This document shows positions 50,975 through 60,500 of a stretch of DNA of 64,000 bases, one piece after another. Source of the stretch: JABDMH01 sp965223215. GTDB taxonomy: Bacteria > Bacteroidota > Bacteroidia > Chitinophagales > Saprospiraceae. Every line of letters starts with the position of its first letter. Positions within the stretch are counted from its first letter, which is position 1. The translations under genes were made by a program, and so were the position numbers. Location: the NCBI GenBank assembly GCA_965223215.1, contig CBDCVZ010000010.1:4588001-4652000 (forward strand). Direction: 5' to 3'. Below the pieces are notes generated by a model. That model worked only from the letters and a program-made list of their open reading frames with translations, was not told where the DNA came from and made no database searches.

Positions 50975-51469
50975 CTAGAACGGCAAATCATCTTCTAAGC
51001 TACTCTCTTCGGTCACGTTCTGCTCGCTGGTTTTTACCTCAGCAGTTGGGCTGGGCGATGTTTCTTTGAGCTCGAATGAACTGCCAGACTTTGTGGCTTC
51101 CTCCTGACTGGGGAAATTACTGCCGTAACTACTGCTTCCACCTTCTCTTCTCTCCAGGGCCCTAAAAGTATTGGCTACTACTTCGGTAATGTATCGATCA
51201 ATGCCATCTTTATCTTGGTATTTACGGTGGGTAAGTTTGCCATCGATGTACACAAGTGAACCCTTTTTAAGGGAGCGCTCTGCACGTTCAGCCAAGGCAC
51301 GCCATACGACTACATCATGCCATTCGGTTATGGTTTGCCATTCTCCATTCTTATCACGATAACTTTCGTTGGTTGCTACTGGAAACTTGCCGACCATGCT
51401 ACCGTTCTCAAAATGTCGAATTTCAGGATCCCTTCCTAGGTTACCGATCAGAGTTACCTTATTTATCAT
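50975..51469 (-). CDS. ssb: Single-stranded DNA-binding protein
   Basis: 164 residues. The OB fold spans residues 1-110 (VTLIGNLGRDPEIRHFENG, WHDVVVWRALAERAE, GSLVYIDGKLTHRKYQDKDG). A serine-rich flexible linker follows, and the acidic tip EDDLPF ends the protein, which recruits partner proteins. It is the replicative SSB. It sits between mutY (13 bases upstream) and gldE. Confidence 0.97.
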   Translation of the reverse strand: MINKVTLIGNLGRDPEIRHFENGSMVGKFPVATNESYRDKNGEWQTITEWHDVVVWRALAERAERSLKKGSLVYIDGKLTHRKYQDKDGIDRYITEVVANTFRALERREGGSSSYGSNFPSQEEATKSGSSFELKETSPSPTAEVKTSEQNVTEESSLEDDLPF

Positions 51470-51482
51470 GATTTATATATAC

Positions 51483-52550
51483 TTAAAATGCTAAATTTAA
51501 ATTTACGGCTTTATCCCCTAAATAACAATCGATGATTTTTGGGAATGCATATTCCCGCAATTGATCAAATCGAACGCGCTTAAATCCCAATTTCTGGGGA
51601 TCGAATTGTGCCTCTTTAATTTGGACCCGAGCAAAGGTAGCATAGATTTTTTGATGTGTTAATATTTGCTGATAATTATCAGAGATCGACAAAAGATCGA
51701 GCGGCACCGGCATGCTTTTTTTAGCGACCGACCAATGGAGTGCTTTATTCGATTCTATCAGGAAGAATTCGTAGAGATGTTGCCAAATATCTTCTTCCTG
51801 ACGTCTTCGGATCCAGACGTAATCTCCATCGCAAATCAACAGATAGAGAAAAAATCGCACTCGCCTTTTCTTCTTAGGCTTTTTAGTAGGAATCTGTTGA
51901 ACTCTATCGGTGAGATAGGCTTGACAGTGATTCTTCAACGGACAACGATCGCAGCTAGGGTTGACTGGTACGCATTGGAGGGCACCAAAATCCATAATTG
52001 CCTGATTAAAGGCAGCCGGTTTTTTTTCATCAAAAATCGCCTGTACGGCTGATTTTATCTTGCCCATGCCTTCCTTACTATCTATTTCTTCAGCAATGGC
52101 AAACAATCTTCCCACTACACGGTTCACATTGCCATCGATCACGGGTCTAGGTAGATCAAATGCAAAAGATGAAATGGCTGCAGCAGTATAGGGACCGATC
52201 CCTTTTAGTTGTTTGATTTGCTCATAGGTGTTTGGAAATTCTCCATTGTGTTTCTCATAGATTGTCTGGGCAGCGGTGTGCAGATGCCGTGCTCTCCGGT
52301 AATAACCCAGACCCTCCCACTGTTTGTAGACGGCATCCAATTCTGCCGTGGCGAGATCCTTAATGGTCGGAAATGCGCTAAGAAACCTATGGTAGTAGGG
52401 GATACCCTGCGCAACCCTCGTCTGTTGAAGAATGATTTCAGAAATCCAAATCTTATATGGGTCTTTATCTTTTTTCCACGGTAAATGGCGTGGGTTTTCC
52501 TCTGACCACCTTAAGATTTGCTTTGAGATTTTCTCCACTCTTGCCGTCAT
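51483..52550 (-). CDS. mutY: A/G-specific adenine glycosylase
   Basis: 355 residues. The helix-hairpin-helix is QLKGIGPYTAAAISSFAF with the catalytic aspartate in PRPVIDGNVNRV, and the 4Fe-4S cluster is formed by CVPVNPSCDRCPLKNHC (C-x6-C-x2-C-x5-C). A NUDIX-like C-terminal domain (FFLYLLICDGDYVWIRRRQ, YEFFLIE) recognises 8-oxoguanine. It removes adenine mispaired with 8-oxoG. It heads the mutY-ssb-gldE-gldD order that marks Bacteroidota. Confidence 0.98.
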   Translation of the reverse strand: MTARVEKISKQILRWSEENPRHLPWKKDKDPYKIWISEIILQQTRVAQGIPYYHRFLSAFPTIKDLATAELDAVYKQWEGLGYYRRARHLHTAAQTIYEKHNGEFPNTYEQIKQLKGIGPYTAAAISSFAFDLPRPVIDGNVNRVVGRLFAIAEEIDSKEGMGKIKSAVQAIFDEKKPAAFNQAIMDFGALQCVPVNPSCDRCPLKNHCQAYLTDRVQQIPTKKPKKKRRVRFFLYLLICDGDYVWIRRRQEEDIWQHLYEFFLIESNKALHWSVAKKSMPVPLDLLSISDNYQQILTHQKIYATFARVQIKEAQFDPQKLGFKRVRFDQLREYAFPKIIDCYLGDKAVNLNLAF

Positions 52551-52584
52551 ATCCGTATCTTAATTCAAATCACAACATAACGAA

Positions 52585-53283
52585 ATGAAGCGGCTAATCA
52601 AGGAGCATTTTGATGGCCTGATAGATTTGTTCTACCCCAATTTGTGCGTCGGATGTGAGCTAGAATCAGTGTCTCCACACGAACTCTTTTGCATCTCGTG
52701 CGAACACAAAACCAGCATAACCAACCTTCACCGTCTGGCACAAAATGAATGCATGCGCAGGGTCCCTAGCATTAATTTGTTTCGAGCCACCTCGATGTAT
52801 CGCTTCTATCCCGGCGGAATCATACAAACCATGATCCACCAGATCAAATATGCCAATCGCCCTCAGGTGGCCACTCGAATTGGTCAGAAATATGGTCGGA
52901 TGTTGGTACAAGAAGATTGGGTGCACGACGTTGAGCTCATCGTTCCGGTACCACTGCATTGGAAGAGGTTGCGGAGGCGTGGGTTTAACCAAAGTCAACG
53001 GTTTGCCGCAGGTCTTGCAGAATCTCTAGCCGTATCCATCAGTACCGATCAACTTATCCGGATCAAAGAGACCTCTACCCAAACACAGAAAGGCCGCTAT
53101 GAACGCCTTCAAAACATGATGGGTGCCTTCCAATGTGTAGATGTGGAGCATTTCACCAATAAGCATGTGTTACTGGTTGATGATGTACTGACCACCGGGG
53201 CCACCCTGGAAGCTTGCCTTACAAAAATATCTGCTTGCTCACCCGCTAAGCTCTCATTTGCGACAATCGCCATTGCCGAATGA
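52585..53283 (+). CDS. comF: ComF-family phosphoribosyltransferase
   Basis: 232 residues. Paired CxxC cysteines (LCVGCELE and FCISCEHK) make a zinc finger at the N-terminus. The phosphoribosyltransferase fold follows with VPVPLHWKRLRRRGFNQSQR and the PRPP loop HVLLVDDVLTTGATLEAC. ComF proteins link to DNA uptake in naturally competent bacteria, where the precise reaction is unsettled. It diverges from mutY, with 34 bases between the starts, and converges with the aminotransferase. Confidence 0.95.
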   Translation: MKRLIKEHFDGLIDLFYPNLCVGCELESVSPHELFCISCEHKTSITNLHRLAQNECMRRVPSINLFRATSMYRFYPGGIIQTMIHQIKYANRPQVATRIGQKYGRMLVQEDWVHDVELIVPVPLHWKRLRRRGFNQSQRFAAGLAESLAVSISTDQLIRIKETSTQTQKGRYERLQNMMGAFQCVDVEHFTNKHVLLVDDVLTTGATLEACLTKISACSPAKLSFATIAIAE

Positions 53284-53288
53284 TGGTT

Positions 53289-54440
53289 TTAGAGTTTTTG
53301 CAGCCGCTCCACAGCCCTTGCTAATGTTTCTTCCGTTTTTCCAAAGCACAGTCGAATAAGTCGCTCCGATGGATCTGGATCTGTATAAAAAACACTCACC
53401 GGTATGGCTGCCACCCCGTGTCTTATCGTCATTTCTTTGACGAATTCCGTGTCTGGTAAATCGCTGATGGCACTATAGTCATACAATTGGAAATAACTTC
53501 CTTGGCTATCGTGCGCCTTTAAGCGGGATTCCCTCAAAGCCAGCTGTAAAAAATCCCGCTTTTGTTGAAAAAATTCACCTAGGTTCTGGTAGGTGAGCGG
53601 GTCTGCCAAATATTCCGCTAACGCATACTGAACTGGCGTAATCACGGTGAAAACATTGTATTGATGAACTTTTCTGAATTCTGAGGTGAGTAGGGGAGGT
53701 GCGATACAGTATCCGATGCGCCACCCCGTCGCATGAAAGGTCTTACCGAATGAAAAAATCGCAAAACTTCTTGCGAATAAATCGGGATACCACAAAACGC
53801 TTTCATGCCGGCGACCATCAAAAACTAAGTGTTCATAAACTTCGTCGCTAATCACATAGAGATCATGTTTTTTCACCAATTGGTCAAGCGCCACCAGATC
53901 CTCGCCAGACAGGGTCTTTCCAATTGGATTGTGGGGTGTATTGATCATGATTAGCTTGGTCTGACTTGTGATCAATTCTTCAAGTGCAGACCAGTTGATG
54001 CGGAAGTCCGGACTACGTAGGGCATAGGGTATGGCCCTACCCCCATTGATCTCGATCGCTGGTTTGTACAGGTCGTAAGCGGGGTCAATCACAATGGCCT
54101 CATCACCGGTTCGAATAATGGTACTCACTGCCGAGAAAATTGCTTCTGCAGCTCCAGACGTTACGGTGATTTCTGCATAGGGATCCAAATCCAGGTCATA
54201 GCTGCTTGCAACCTTCTGCGCAATGGCTTCCAAAAGTGGTGAGACACCACGCATGGGCGCATATTGATTGTACCCATCGAGCATGTATTTGTAGACCAAT
54301 TCTTTGAGGGCGTGATCACAATCAAAATCAGGGAAGCCTTGAGATAGGTTGATGGCATTGTGTTCCGTCGCTAACGCCGACATGATCGTAAAGATGGTCG
54401 TCCCAACTTTGGGAAGTTTACTTTGGAGAGAATGTTTCAT
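53289..54440 (-). CDS. Class I aminotransferase, methionine/kynurenine type (YbdL-like)
   Basis: 383 residues. NLSQGFPDFDC, NQYAPMRGVSPLLEAIAQK, TSGAAEAIFSAVSTII, NTPHNPIGKTLSGEDL and the PLP lysine in SFGKTFHATGWRIGY are all present. FPDFDC and the GYNQYAPMRG pattern fit YbdL-type methionine aminotransferases, also called kynurenine-oxoglutarate transaminase III-like. It overlaps the upstream PCD gene by 4 bases (ATGA), so translation is coupled. Confidence 0.93.
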   Translation of the reverse strand: MKHSLQSKLPKVGTTIFTIMSALATEHNAINLSQGFPDFDCDHALKELVYKYMLDGYNQYAPMRGVSPLLEAIAQKVASSYDLDLDPYAEITVTSGAAEAIFSAVSTIIRTGDEAIVIDPAYDLYKPAIEINGGRAIPYALRSPDFRINWSALEELITSQTKLIMINTPHNPIGKTLSGEDLVALDQLVKKHDLYVISDEVYEHLVFDGRRHESVLWYPDLFARSFAIFSFGKTFHATGWRIGYCIAPPLLTSEFRKVHQYNVFTVITPVQYALAEYLADPLTYQNLGEFFQQKRDFLQLALRESRLKAHDSQGSYFQLYDYSAISDLPDTEFVKEMTIRHGVAAIPVSVFYTDPDPSERLIRLCFGKTEETLARAVERLQKL

Positions 54441-54688
54441 GGGGTAGTGACATAACGGGCGAAGACCTCACTGATTTCCTTCGCGAGTTTGTGATCTTTT
54501 TCAGTCACAACATCTCCGGCATCGTGGGTGCAAAGTTCGAAAGTCACCTTGTTGTACATATTGGTCCAATAGGGGTGGTGATTGTTTTTTTCTGCAAGGA
54601 TGGCCACCTGTGTCATAAATGAAAAGGCGGCCGTGAAATCCATCAGTTCAAAGGTGGCTTTGAGTTTGTCGTCGTCTTCTTTCCACAT
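54437..54688 (-). CDS. 4a-hydroxytetrahydrobiopterin dehydratase (PCD/DCoH)
   Basis: 83 residues. The family core is intact: FMTQVAILAEKNNHHPYWTN (with the active-site histidines), YNKVTFELCTHDAGDVVTEK and DHKLAKEISEVF. It dehydrates 4a-hydroxytetrahydropterin after aromatic amino acid hydroxylation. It overlaps the following aminotransferase by 4 bases, and the M42 peptidase gene upstream ends 12 bases after the region to its right; all three are on the minus strand. Link with the aminotransferase fits aromatic or methionine metabolism. Confidence 0.92.
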   Translation of the reverse strand: MWKEDDDKLKATFELMDFTAAFSFMTQVAILAEKNNHHPYWTNMYNKVTFELCTHDAGDVVTEKDHKLAKEISEVFARYVTTP

Positions 54689-54700
54689 AAGAGAATTTTA

Positions 54701-55747
54701 TTAGATGTTCCAATCGAAATTGTCAATGCCCTGGACTGCACTCACCAGTAGAGAAATGCTGGCCTCAATGTCGTCTTGATGTGCCATTTCTATCACCTGA
54801 TGGATGTGTCGTAATGGGATCGATATGGCCCCAGCTATAGCGCCGTCCTTCCCATATCTTTGGATGCCTGCGGTATCCGTGCCACCACTGGTTAGAATCT
54901 CTGGCTGCCATTTGATGTCGTTTTCACGGGCTACTTTTTTTAGATACTCAACCATTCGATAGTCGCAGATTGTAGTACCATCCATAATTTTAATCGCGGT
55001 GCCTTCACCCAACTTTGTCACTACCTCATGTGGCTGTGCGCCCGGCAGATCAAAAGCAATGGTGACATCAAGGCCAAGGCCCCAATGTGGATTTATGTGG
55101 CGGGCCGAACTGATGGCCCCCCGGAGTCCGACTTCTTCTTGGACGGTAAATACAGCATAAATATCGTGTGGCACTTGCGTACCGCTTAACAATTCAAGTG
55201 CTTTGATCAATATGAATACCGACACTCGATTATCTAAAGACTTTCCGTTGACACACTCTCCCATTTGAATAAGTGACCTTTCGCGAGTGATGGGATTGCC
55301 AATCTGGATCAGCTCCTTGACCTGGTCTGTTTTGAGACCAGTATCGATATAGTAGTCTTGGGTCTTGGGAGCTTTGGTTTTCTCCTCCGGCTTCATGAGA
55401 TGGATGGGCTTTGTTCCCATCACGCCCATGACATCCTCCTTGCCATGCACAATCACTCGCTGTGCCGTGAGTGTTTTGGGATCAAATCCTCCCAGGGTAT
55501 GAAACCTTAAGAACCCATCATCATCAATATGAGTAACAATAAAGCTGATTTCATCCATGTGTGCAGCCACCATAAAACGCTTATCGGACAAACCCTTTTT
55601 CACAGCAACCACATTGCCGATGGCATCAACTGAAATCTGATCCACAAGTGGCGACACCTTAGAAATCACGAGATCGCGGATGGGTTTTTCAAATCCCGGT
55701 GCCCCAGGCGTTTCACTGATTTCCTTAAGTAATTCGAAGTCTTTCAT
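54701..55747 (-). CDS. M42-family metallopeptidase
   Basis: 348 residues. The dinuclear metal ligands are visible: VAAHMDEISFI (His, Asp), GKSLDNRVSVFILIKAL (Asp), FTVQEEVGLRGA (Glu pair) and, at the end, HIHQVIEMAHQDDIE. The domain order matches aminopeptidases of the glutamyl aminopeptidase/FrvX group. Such enzymes digest peptides in the cytoplasm. It is the first gene of a minus-strand trio with the PCD protein and the aminotransferase. Confidence 0.95.
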   Translation of the reverse strand: MKDFELLKEISETPGAPGFEKPIRDLVISKVSPLVDQISVDAIGNVVAVKKGLSDKRFMVAAHMDEISFIVTHIDDDGFLRFHTLGGFDPKTLTAQRVIVHGKEDVMGVMGTKPIHLMKPEEKTKAPKTQDYYIDTGLKTDQVKELIQIGNPITRERSLIQMGECVNGKSLDNRVSVFILIKALELLSGTQVPHDIYAVFTVQEEVGLRGAISSARHINPHWGLGLDVTIAFDLPGAQPHEVVTKLGEGTAIKIMDGTTICDYRMVEYLKKVARENDIKWQPEILTSGGTDTAGIQRYGKDGAIAGAISIPLRHIHQVIEMAHQDDIEASISLLVSAVQGIDNFDWNI

Positions 55748-55851
55748 ATGTGGAATTAAGGCAAAATGGTCAAGCGCTGAATTTAAGCTTTTTCCTAAAG
55801 TGTCAGCAATAATTTGCTTTTATTTGGCGTCTGCCTTGAGCACATCATCCA

Positions 55852-57351
55852 ATGTCATTTGTAAAGCAACTTGCCGGGGAAACTGCCATCTATGGGCTCA
55901 GTAATATCCTGAGTCGAATATTGCATTTTGTTTTACTGACTCCTTATCTCACCAGAGTGTTTGCTGACACCGCCGAGTATGGCGTCTTTAGTGATTTATA
56001 TGCGTATGCTGCTTTTCTGATCATCTTATTCACCTATCGATTAGAGACTGGATTCTTTCGATTTGGGACGAAGAACAGGCAGGACGAGGAAACGCTATTC
56101 ACGACATCATGTGCTTCGCATCTGGTTTCGACCGCACTGCTCGTGACCATCATTTTTGCATTTCGTCAACCCCTTGCCAATGTTTTGGAGTACGAGAGCC
56201 AGCCACAATATGTAGTCTATTTTGCCTTTATTATTGGTTTGGATGCCGTTGTTGCCATTCCCTTTGCACGCCTAAGATTACAAAATAAGGCCTTCGTCTT
56301 TGCATTCATTAAGCTCTGCCACACTTTGCTAAATCTATGTTTAGTTTTCTTCTTCTTGGAGGGTTGTCCAAAATTGATTGAATTAGGCTTCGATTGGTGG
56401 AAGACGCTTTATTCATATGAAGATCGCTTGGATCTTATTTTTATTGCCAACCTTATTGCCAGCAGTGCCGTTTTAGTCTATTTTCTCCCCTTGGTTTGGA
56501 GGACTTCCTTTATTTTTTCTTGGCCTCTGCTTAAGAAGCTATTTGCTTACTCGCTTCCTCTGTTGCTGGTGGGACTAGCCGGTGTTTTTAATCAATCATC
56601 GGCCGTGCCTCTGATTAAATATCTGATGAACGGCACGAGCGAGGAAAATCTTGCCTTGGGAGGGATCTATGGAGCGGCTGCCAAACTAGCCATACTCATG
56701 AACTTGTTTACCGTTGCGTTCAATTATGCTGCCGAGCCCTTCTTTTTCAAACAAGCCGACCAGGCAGATGCCAGGTCGACCTATGCTGAAATTGCTCAGG
56801 CTTTTGCTTTAGTAGCGAGTGGTGGTTTTCTTTTTATTAATCTATTCTTAGATGTTTTTCAGTATTTAATTGGACCCGAATACCGATCTGGTCTTTACAT
56901 CGTACCGATTCTCTTATTGGCCTACTGGTTTTTGGGCATGTATTACAACGTCTCGGTTTGGTATAAGGTAACCGATAGAACGAAGGTGGGTGCATTGATA
57001 GCACTGATGGGATCGATCATTACTTTCGTGGTCGCGTTCCTCTTCCTCAATTCCTTTGGCATTGTAGTTATGGCGATCGCAACCCTTACCTGTTATGTCA
57101 CGATGGTCGTGGCTGGGTATTTAACCGGACAATACTTTTATCCAATTAATTATCCCTTAGCCAAAATTTTCGGCTATTTATTTTTAGGCGTTGGTCTGAG
57201 CTTCCTCGGCATCAAATTAAATCAGGCCGATCTTCCGATTGTTTTGCTGATTGCCCTCAAAGTAGTTCTTCTGTTCGTGTTTGTCGCTGGCGCTTTTTAT
57301 GTTGACCGATCAAGCCTGCGGGGTTGGTTGGGTATTAAAAGTAAAACTTGA
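55852..57351 (+). CDS. Polysaccharide flippase (MATE/Wzx-like)
   Basis: 499 residues with about 12-14 hydrophobic helices. The start FVKQLAGETAIYGLSNILSR and LTPYLTRVFADTAEYGVFSD are typical of the oligosaccharide flippase (PST) family, as are RLETGFFRFGTKNRQDEE and FAYSLPLLLVGLAG. It would move lipid-linked repeat units across the inner membrane. No wzy or glycosyltransferase is adjacent; the nearest GT4 is 28 kb away. The end overlaps the small membrane protein gene on the minus strand by 17 bases. Confidence 0.92.
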   Translation: MSFVKQLAGETAIYGLSNILSRILHFVLLTPYLTRVFADTAEYGVFSDLYAYAAFLIILFTYRLETGFFRFGTKNRQDEETLFTTSCASHLVSTALLVTIIFAFRQPLANVLEYESQPQYVVYFAFIIGLDAVVAIPFARLRLQNKAFVFAFIKLCHTLLNLCLVFFFLEGCPKLIELGFDWWKTLYSYEDRLDLIFIANLIASSAVLVYFLPLVWRTSFIFSWPLLKKLFAYSLPLLLVGLAGVFNQSSAVPLIKYLMNGTSEENLALGGIYGAAAKLAILMNLFTVAFNYAAEPFFFKQADQADARSTYAEIAQAFALVASGGFLFINLFLDVFQYLIGPEYRSGLYIVPILLLAYWFLGMYYNVSVWYKVTDRTKVGALIALMGSIITFVVAFLFLNSFGIVVMAIATLTCYVTMVVAGYLTGQYFYPINYPLAKIFGYLFLGVGLSFLGIKLNQADLPIVLLIALKVVLLFVFVAGAFYVDRSSLRGWLGIKSKT

Positions 57352-57493
57352 CCAAATCCCACAGATAAACTCGATTTTTAAAGAGCAATACCAGACCGAA
57401 AATCAGCGCAAACCACAAGATGATTTTGGTATTGCGTTTGGTCTGTTGGTAACGGTCTCTACGACTTTTATATCGATGCTTTGAATAGGCCAT
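57335..57493 (-). CDS. 52-residue basic single-span membrane protein
   Basis: A frame of 53 codons starting with ATG at 57491-57493 and ending TAA at 57335-57337, shorter than a 60-residue cutoff. Residues 1-24 are strongly basic and polar (MAYSKHRYKSRRDRYQQTK). Residues 26-42 form one hydrophobic span (IILWFALIFGLVLLF) and the tail is KNRVYLWDLVKFYF. It follows the stop of the 1133-residue barrel protein by 15 bases, so it is probably translated from the same message. The positive-inside layout suggests a small inner-membrane protein. Function unknown. Confidence 0.6.
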   Translation of the reverse strand: MAYSKHRYKSRRDRYQQTKRNTKIILWFALIFGLVLLFKNRVYLWDLVKFYF

Positions 57494-57508
57494 AGTCTGA
57501 AAAAGATG

Positions 57509-60500
57509 TCAAAAATCCAGGCCCATAGAAAGGTGCAGTTTGGGTTTTTGCACGATCCCAGTTTGAACACCCCAAGCATAATCAACACGAATGAAATAGC
57601 CGAATAGGAGGGTTCGAAGTCCCACCCCATATCCAAACACCAGGGGGTCTCGGTAGTAATTTACCTGCAATATCACCGTTGGAGGGTTCACAATTGTATC
57701 CAAATTGATGGGGTTGTCTTCATCGAATGGTGAAAGTCCTTCCCATGCAACTCCAACATCTGCAAACCCGACAATCTGCAAATGGCGGAAAAAAGAAATT
57801 CTGATCGGTCTGCGTGATAAATACTTTAGAAAGGGAATTCGAATTTCGGCATTAAACAATGCAAAGGTCGATCCACTTCTAATGTTATAGTCAAAGCCGC
57901 GCAGATTTGGACTGATGGTTTGAAAGGCAAAATTACCTTGAGGTGCTTGAATATCTTGGTTAAATTTTGGAATAAGCCAATTATCTGAACCTCCCAGATA
58001 ATATAGGATGCGCTCCGATCCAAATGAGGTAGCCGCCGCAAAACGGCTGGCGATGACACTATGCTTGGCAAAATTAAAGTAATGGCGTGCATCGGTTCCC
58101 AGTACAGTCATGAAACCCTCCGCTAGTTTTAAAGACAGCGGATCAATATTAAAGTCAAACTTTTTAACGATTTCGCTAAACACCTTCAGCCTGATCCCGG
58201 ATCGGATGTTGAGGTCAATATCAAGGGAGTTGTCGAAGACATATTCTAGTTTTAGGCCGGCCCGTTGATTTTCTAGATCTGGATTATTCAATGAGTTTCG
58301 GTCAGCCGCTAAAAATGTGGTTTTGTCTTGTCGCAGTGTAGCCGTTGCCCGCAGGCTCTGATATACGTCAATGGGATACTTTACGCTGAACTGTCCCAAT
58401 AGTATATTCGCTCGTGTTCGTTGCACAGATCCTTGGTCACCTATATTTTCGGTGGTGGTTCTGCGGTAAACTGCATACTGTCGATCAAGTCTTCTCTTTT
58501 TGTCATCAAAGGTTAGGAAGTATTCTGTGCCATTAAAAGCGGTCGGTATACGTACACCTCCTTCAAAGACATAATCTTCAAATAGATCTTTAAAGTTGGC
58601 TTTTATCAGGATTCCCACCGGTACGGGTTCGTATTCTGGTTTAAAGGCACTATAACTATCCAGACCTCCAAAAAGCAGACTATTGTCCATATTGGTACTC
58701 AGCGAATGCAACTTGAATTTCAACTGATAGGGTACAATGCGCAGCCGATTGATGGGTTGGGTGTCTGCCTTGATCTGCTCCGGAGTCTCCACCGTAGTTT
58801 GGGGTACGATGAGATCCTTGCGCGACTCTTCCAAGAGCTCTTGCGCTTGGTCGGAAGGCATATCATCAAACTTGGATTGAAACAAGTATTGGATCTTTTC
58901 ATTGCTTGATCTAATTACTTCTTGTCTCGGTCGAATCTGCTCTCTTGGAGTATTTTCTTTTTTCGTCTGGGGGGGATCTTCTTTTTGATTGATGAGCATC
59001 TGGCTGTGCACGCTCATCTTTTCACCAACCGTACCACTGCCAAGCTCTTTTTCATAGAGTTGAAAACGATCATCCACTTGAAAGGCCTCCGCTACGACTC
59101 CACGCTGATCATTAATACCGTAGTTTTCCAAATTGTGGAGGTAATTTGTCAGTTGCCTCGTACTGGTATTGTAGATGACCAAAGCTGTGTCACTAACCGT
59201 AGTCGACGTATCATTATTTGTTTGGTATTGGGCAGCATCAATCAGGTCGTAGGCACCGCTCGCATAGGTGATTTTCTTATATGGTTTCTGAACTCGAGAT
59301 ATGGTGGCTTCTTTCTGATTTAAGATTCCATTCTCGCTGGATAAAAAGATAACCTTATTGTCGGCTATGGTGAGCGGATCTCTTAAGTCAACACCTAATT
59401 GATCGGTAACCTGATATATCTTGGGAGGTTCGTTCTCATTTTCGAAGGCGAGGTGGAATAAATTGAAATTTTGGAAGGGTAGCATGGTGTCAACACTTCT
59501 GCTACGTTCAAAAGCATTTGGTCTGTTTGAACTAAAGATCACTCCCTTGGCTCCATCAATAGTGGCCATAGTAACCTCCAGATCATCGTAAATATCGGTG
59601 GTCAATTGGCTTGATTGGCGATTATTTGTGGTATAATAAAAAAGGTCTACCATACCCTGGCTCAGTGCCGAGAAGATTAATTCTTGGCTGCTCAATGCCG
59701 CCAATGAATAGATTCGTTCATATCGCTCAGGTAAAAACTGCTCCTGGCTCCTACCTGTGGTGAAATCAATGAGTTGGAGGGTGATGTTGTCACGAAATTC
59801 ATAGAGGATATACAATCCACTTCCGTCTGGCAACCACGCTACTTGAGGATAATTGAAATCAGTGGCTTGAGAATTGTTGCGATAACCATATTTGAAAATC
59901 CTCTTTGACTCACCGGAAGCCAGGTCCTTCAAGATTACTCTGGTCTTTCCAATTTGATTGTCAACAATCGCCAATCGTCGACCATCGGGACTATAGCGTA
60001 GGTGGCTAATGGGTACGCGTTTTTTGCGTTTGTACTTAATCAATTCACCCCGGTCGACCGCCTCAAACATTTCCCTTTCATTGGCGTATCGATCTTTGAA
60101 ATACGCCTCCCATTGCTCTCCGATGTCTTCGAATGGTATGCCAAAGACATAGAGAAATGCATCCTCTACACTCCGATTTATCCGTGTGAGGTAGAGTAAG
60201 TTAGATATCTCAGATTTTCCATATGTGAGTCCGATATAATACCATAGCGATTGGCCTACAATGCGTGGAAAAATTGTACTTAGTTTTTTAAAGGTGGTTT
60301 TCCGTTCATGGAAAAAGATGTTTCGAAGATCATCATCGTTTTCGTAGTTCCAATAGCTGCCAACATACTGTGATAATCCTTCCTGAAACCAGCTTGGCAC
60401 ATTTCCTGATACTGAATTTTGTACGATTTCCTGAAGGTTTGAGCCAAAGAACATGTTGTTTAAGAAAACAGTGGCAATACCCTTGCGGATTTGTCGACGG

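Noticed and set aside
57281..57484. Plus-strand frame of 67 residues at the flippase end
   Set aside because: It begins inside the flippase in another frame and has no membrane span or motif; the opposite-strand 52-residue frame with a clean span is the better candidate.
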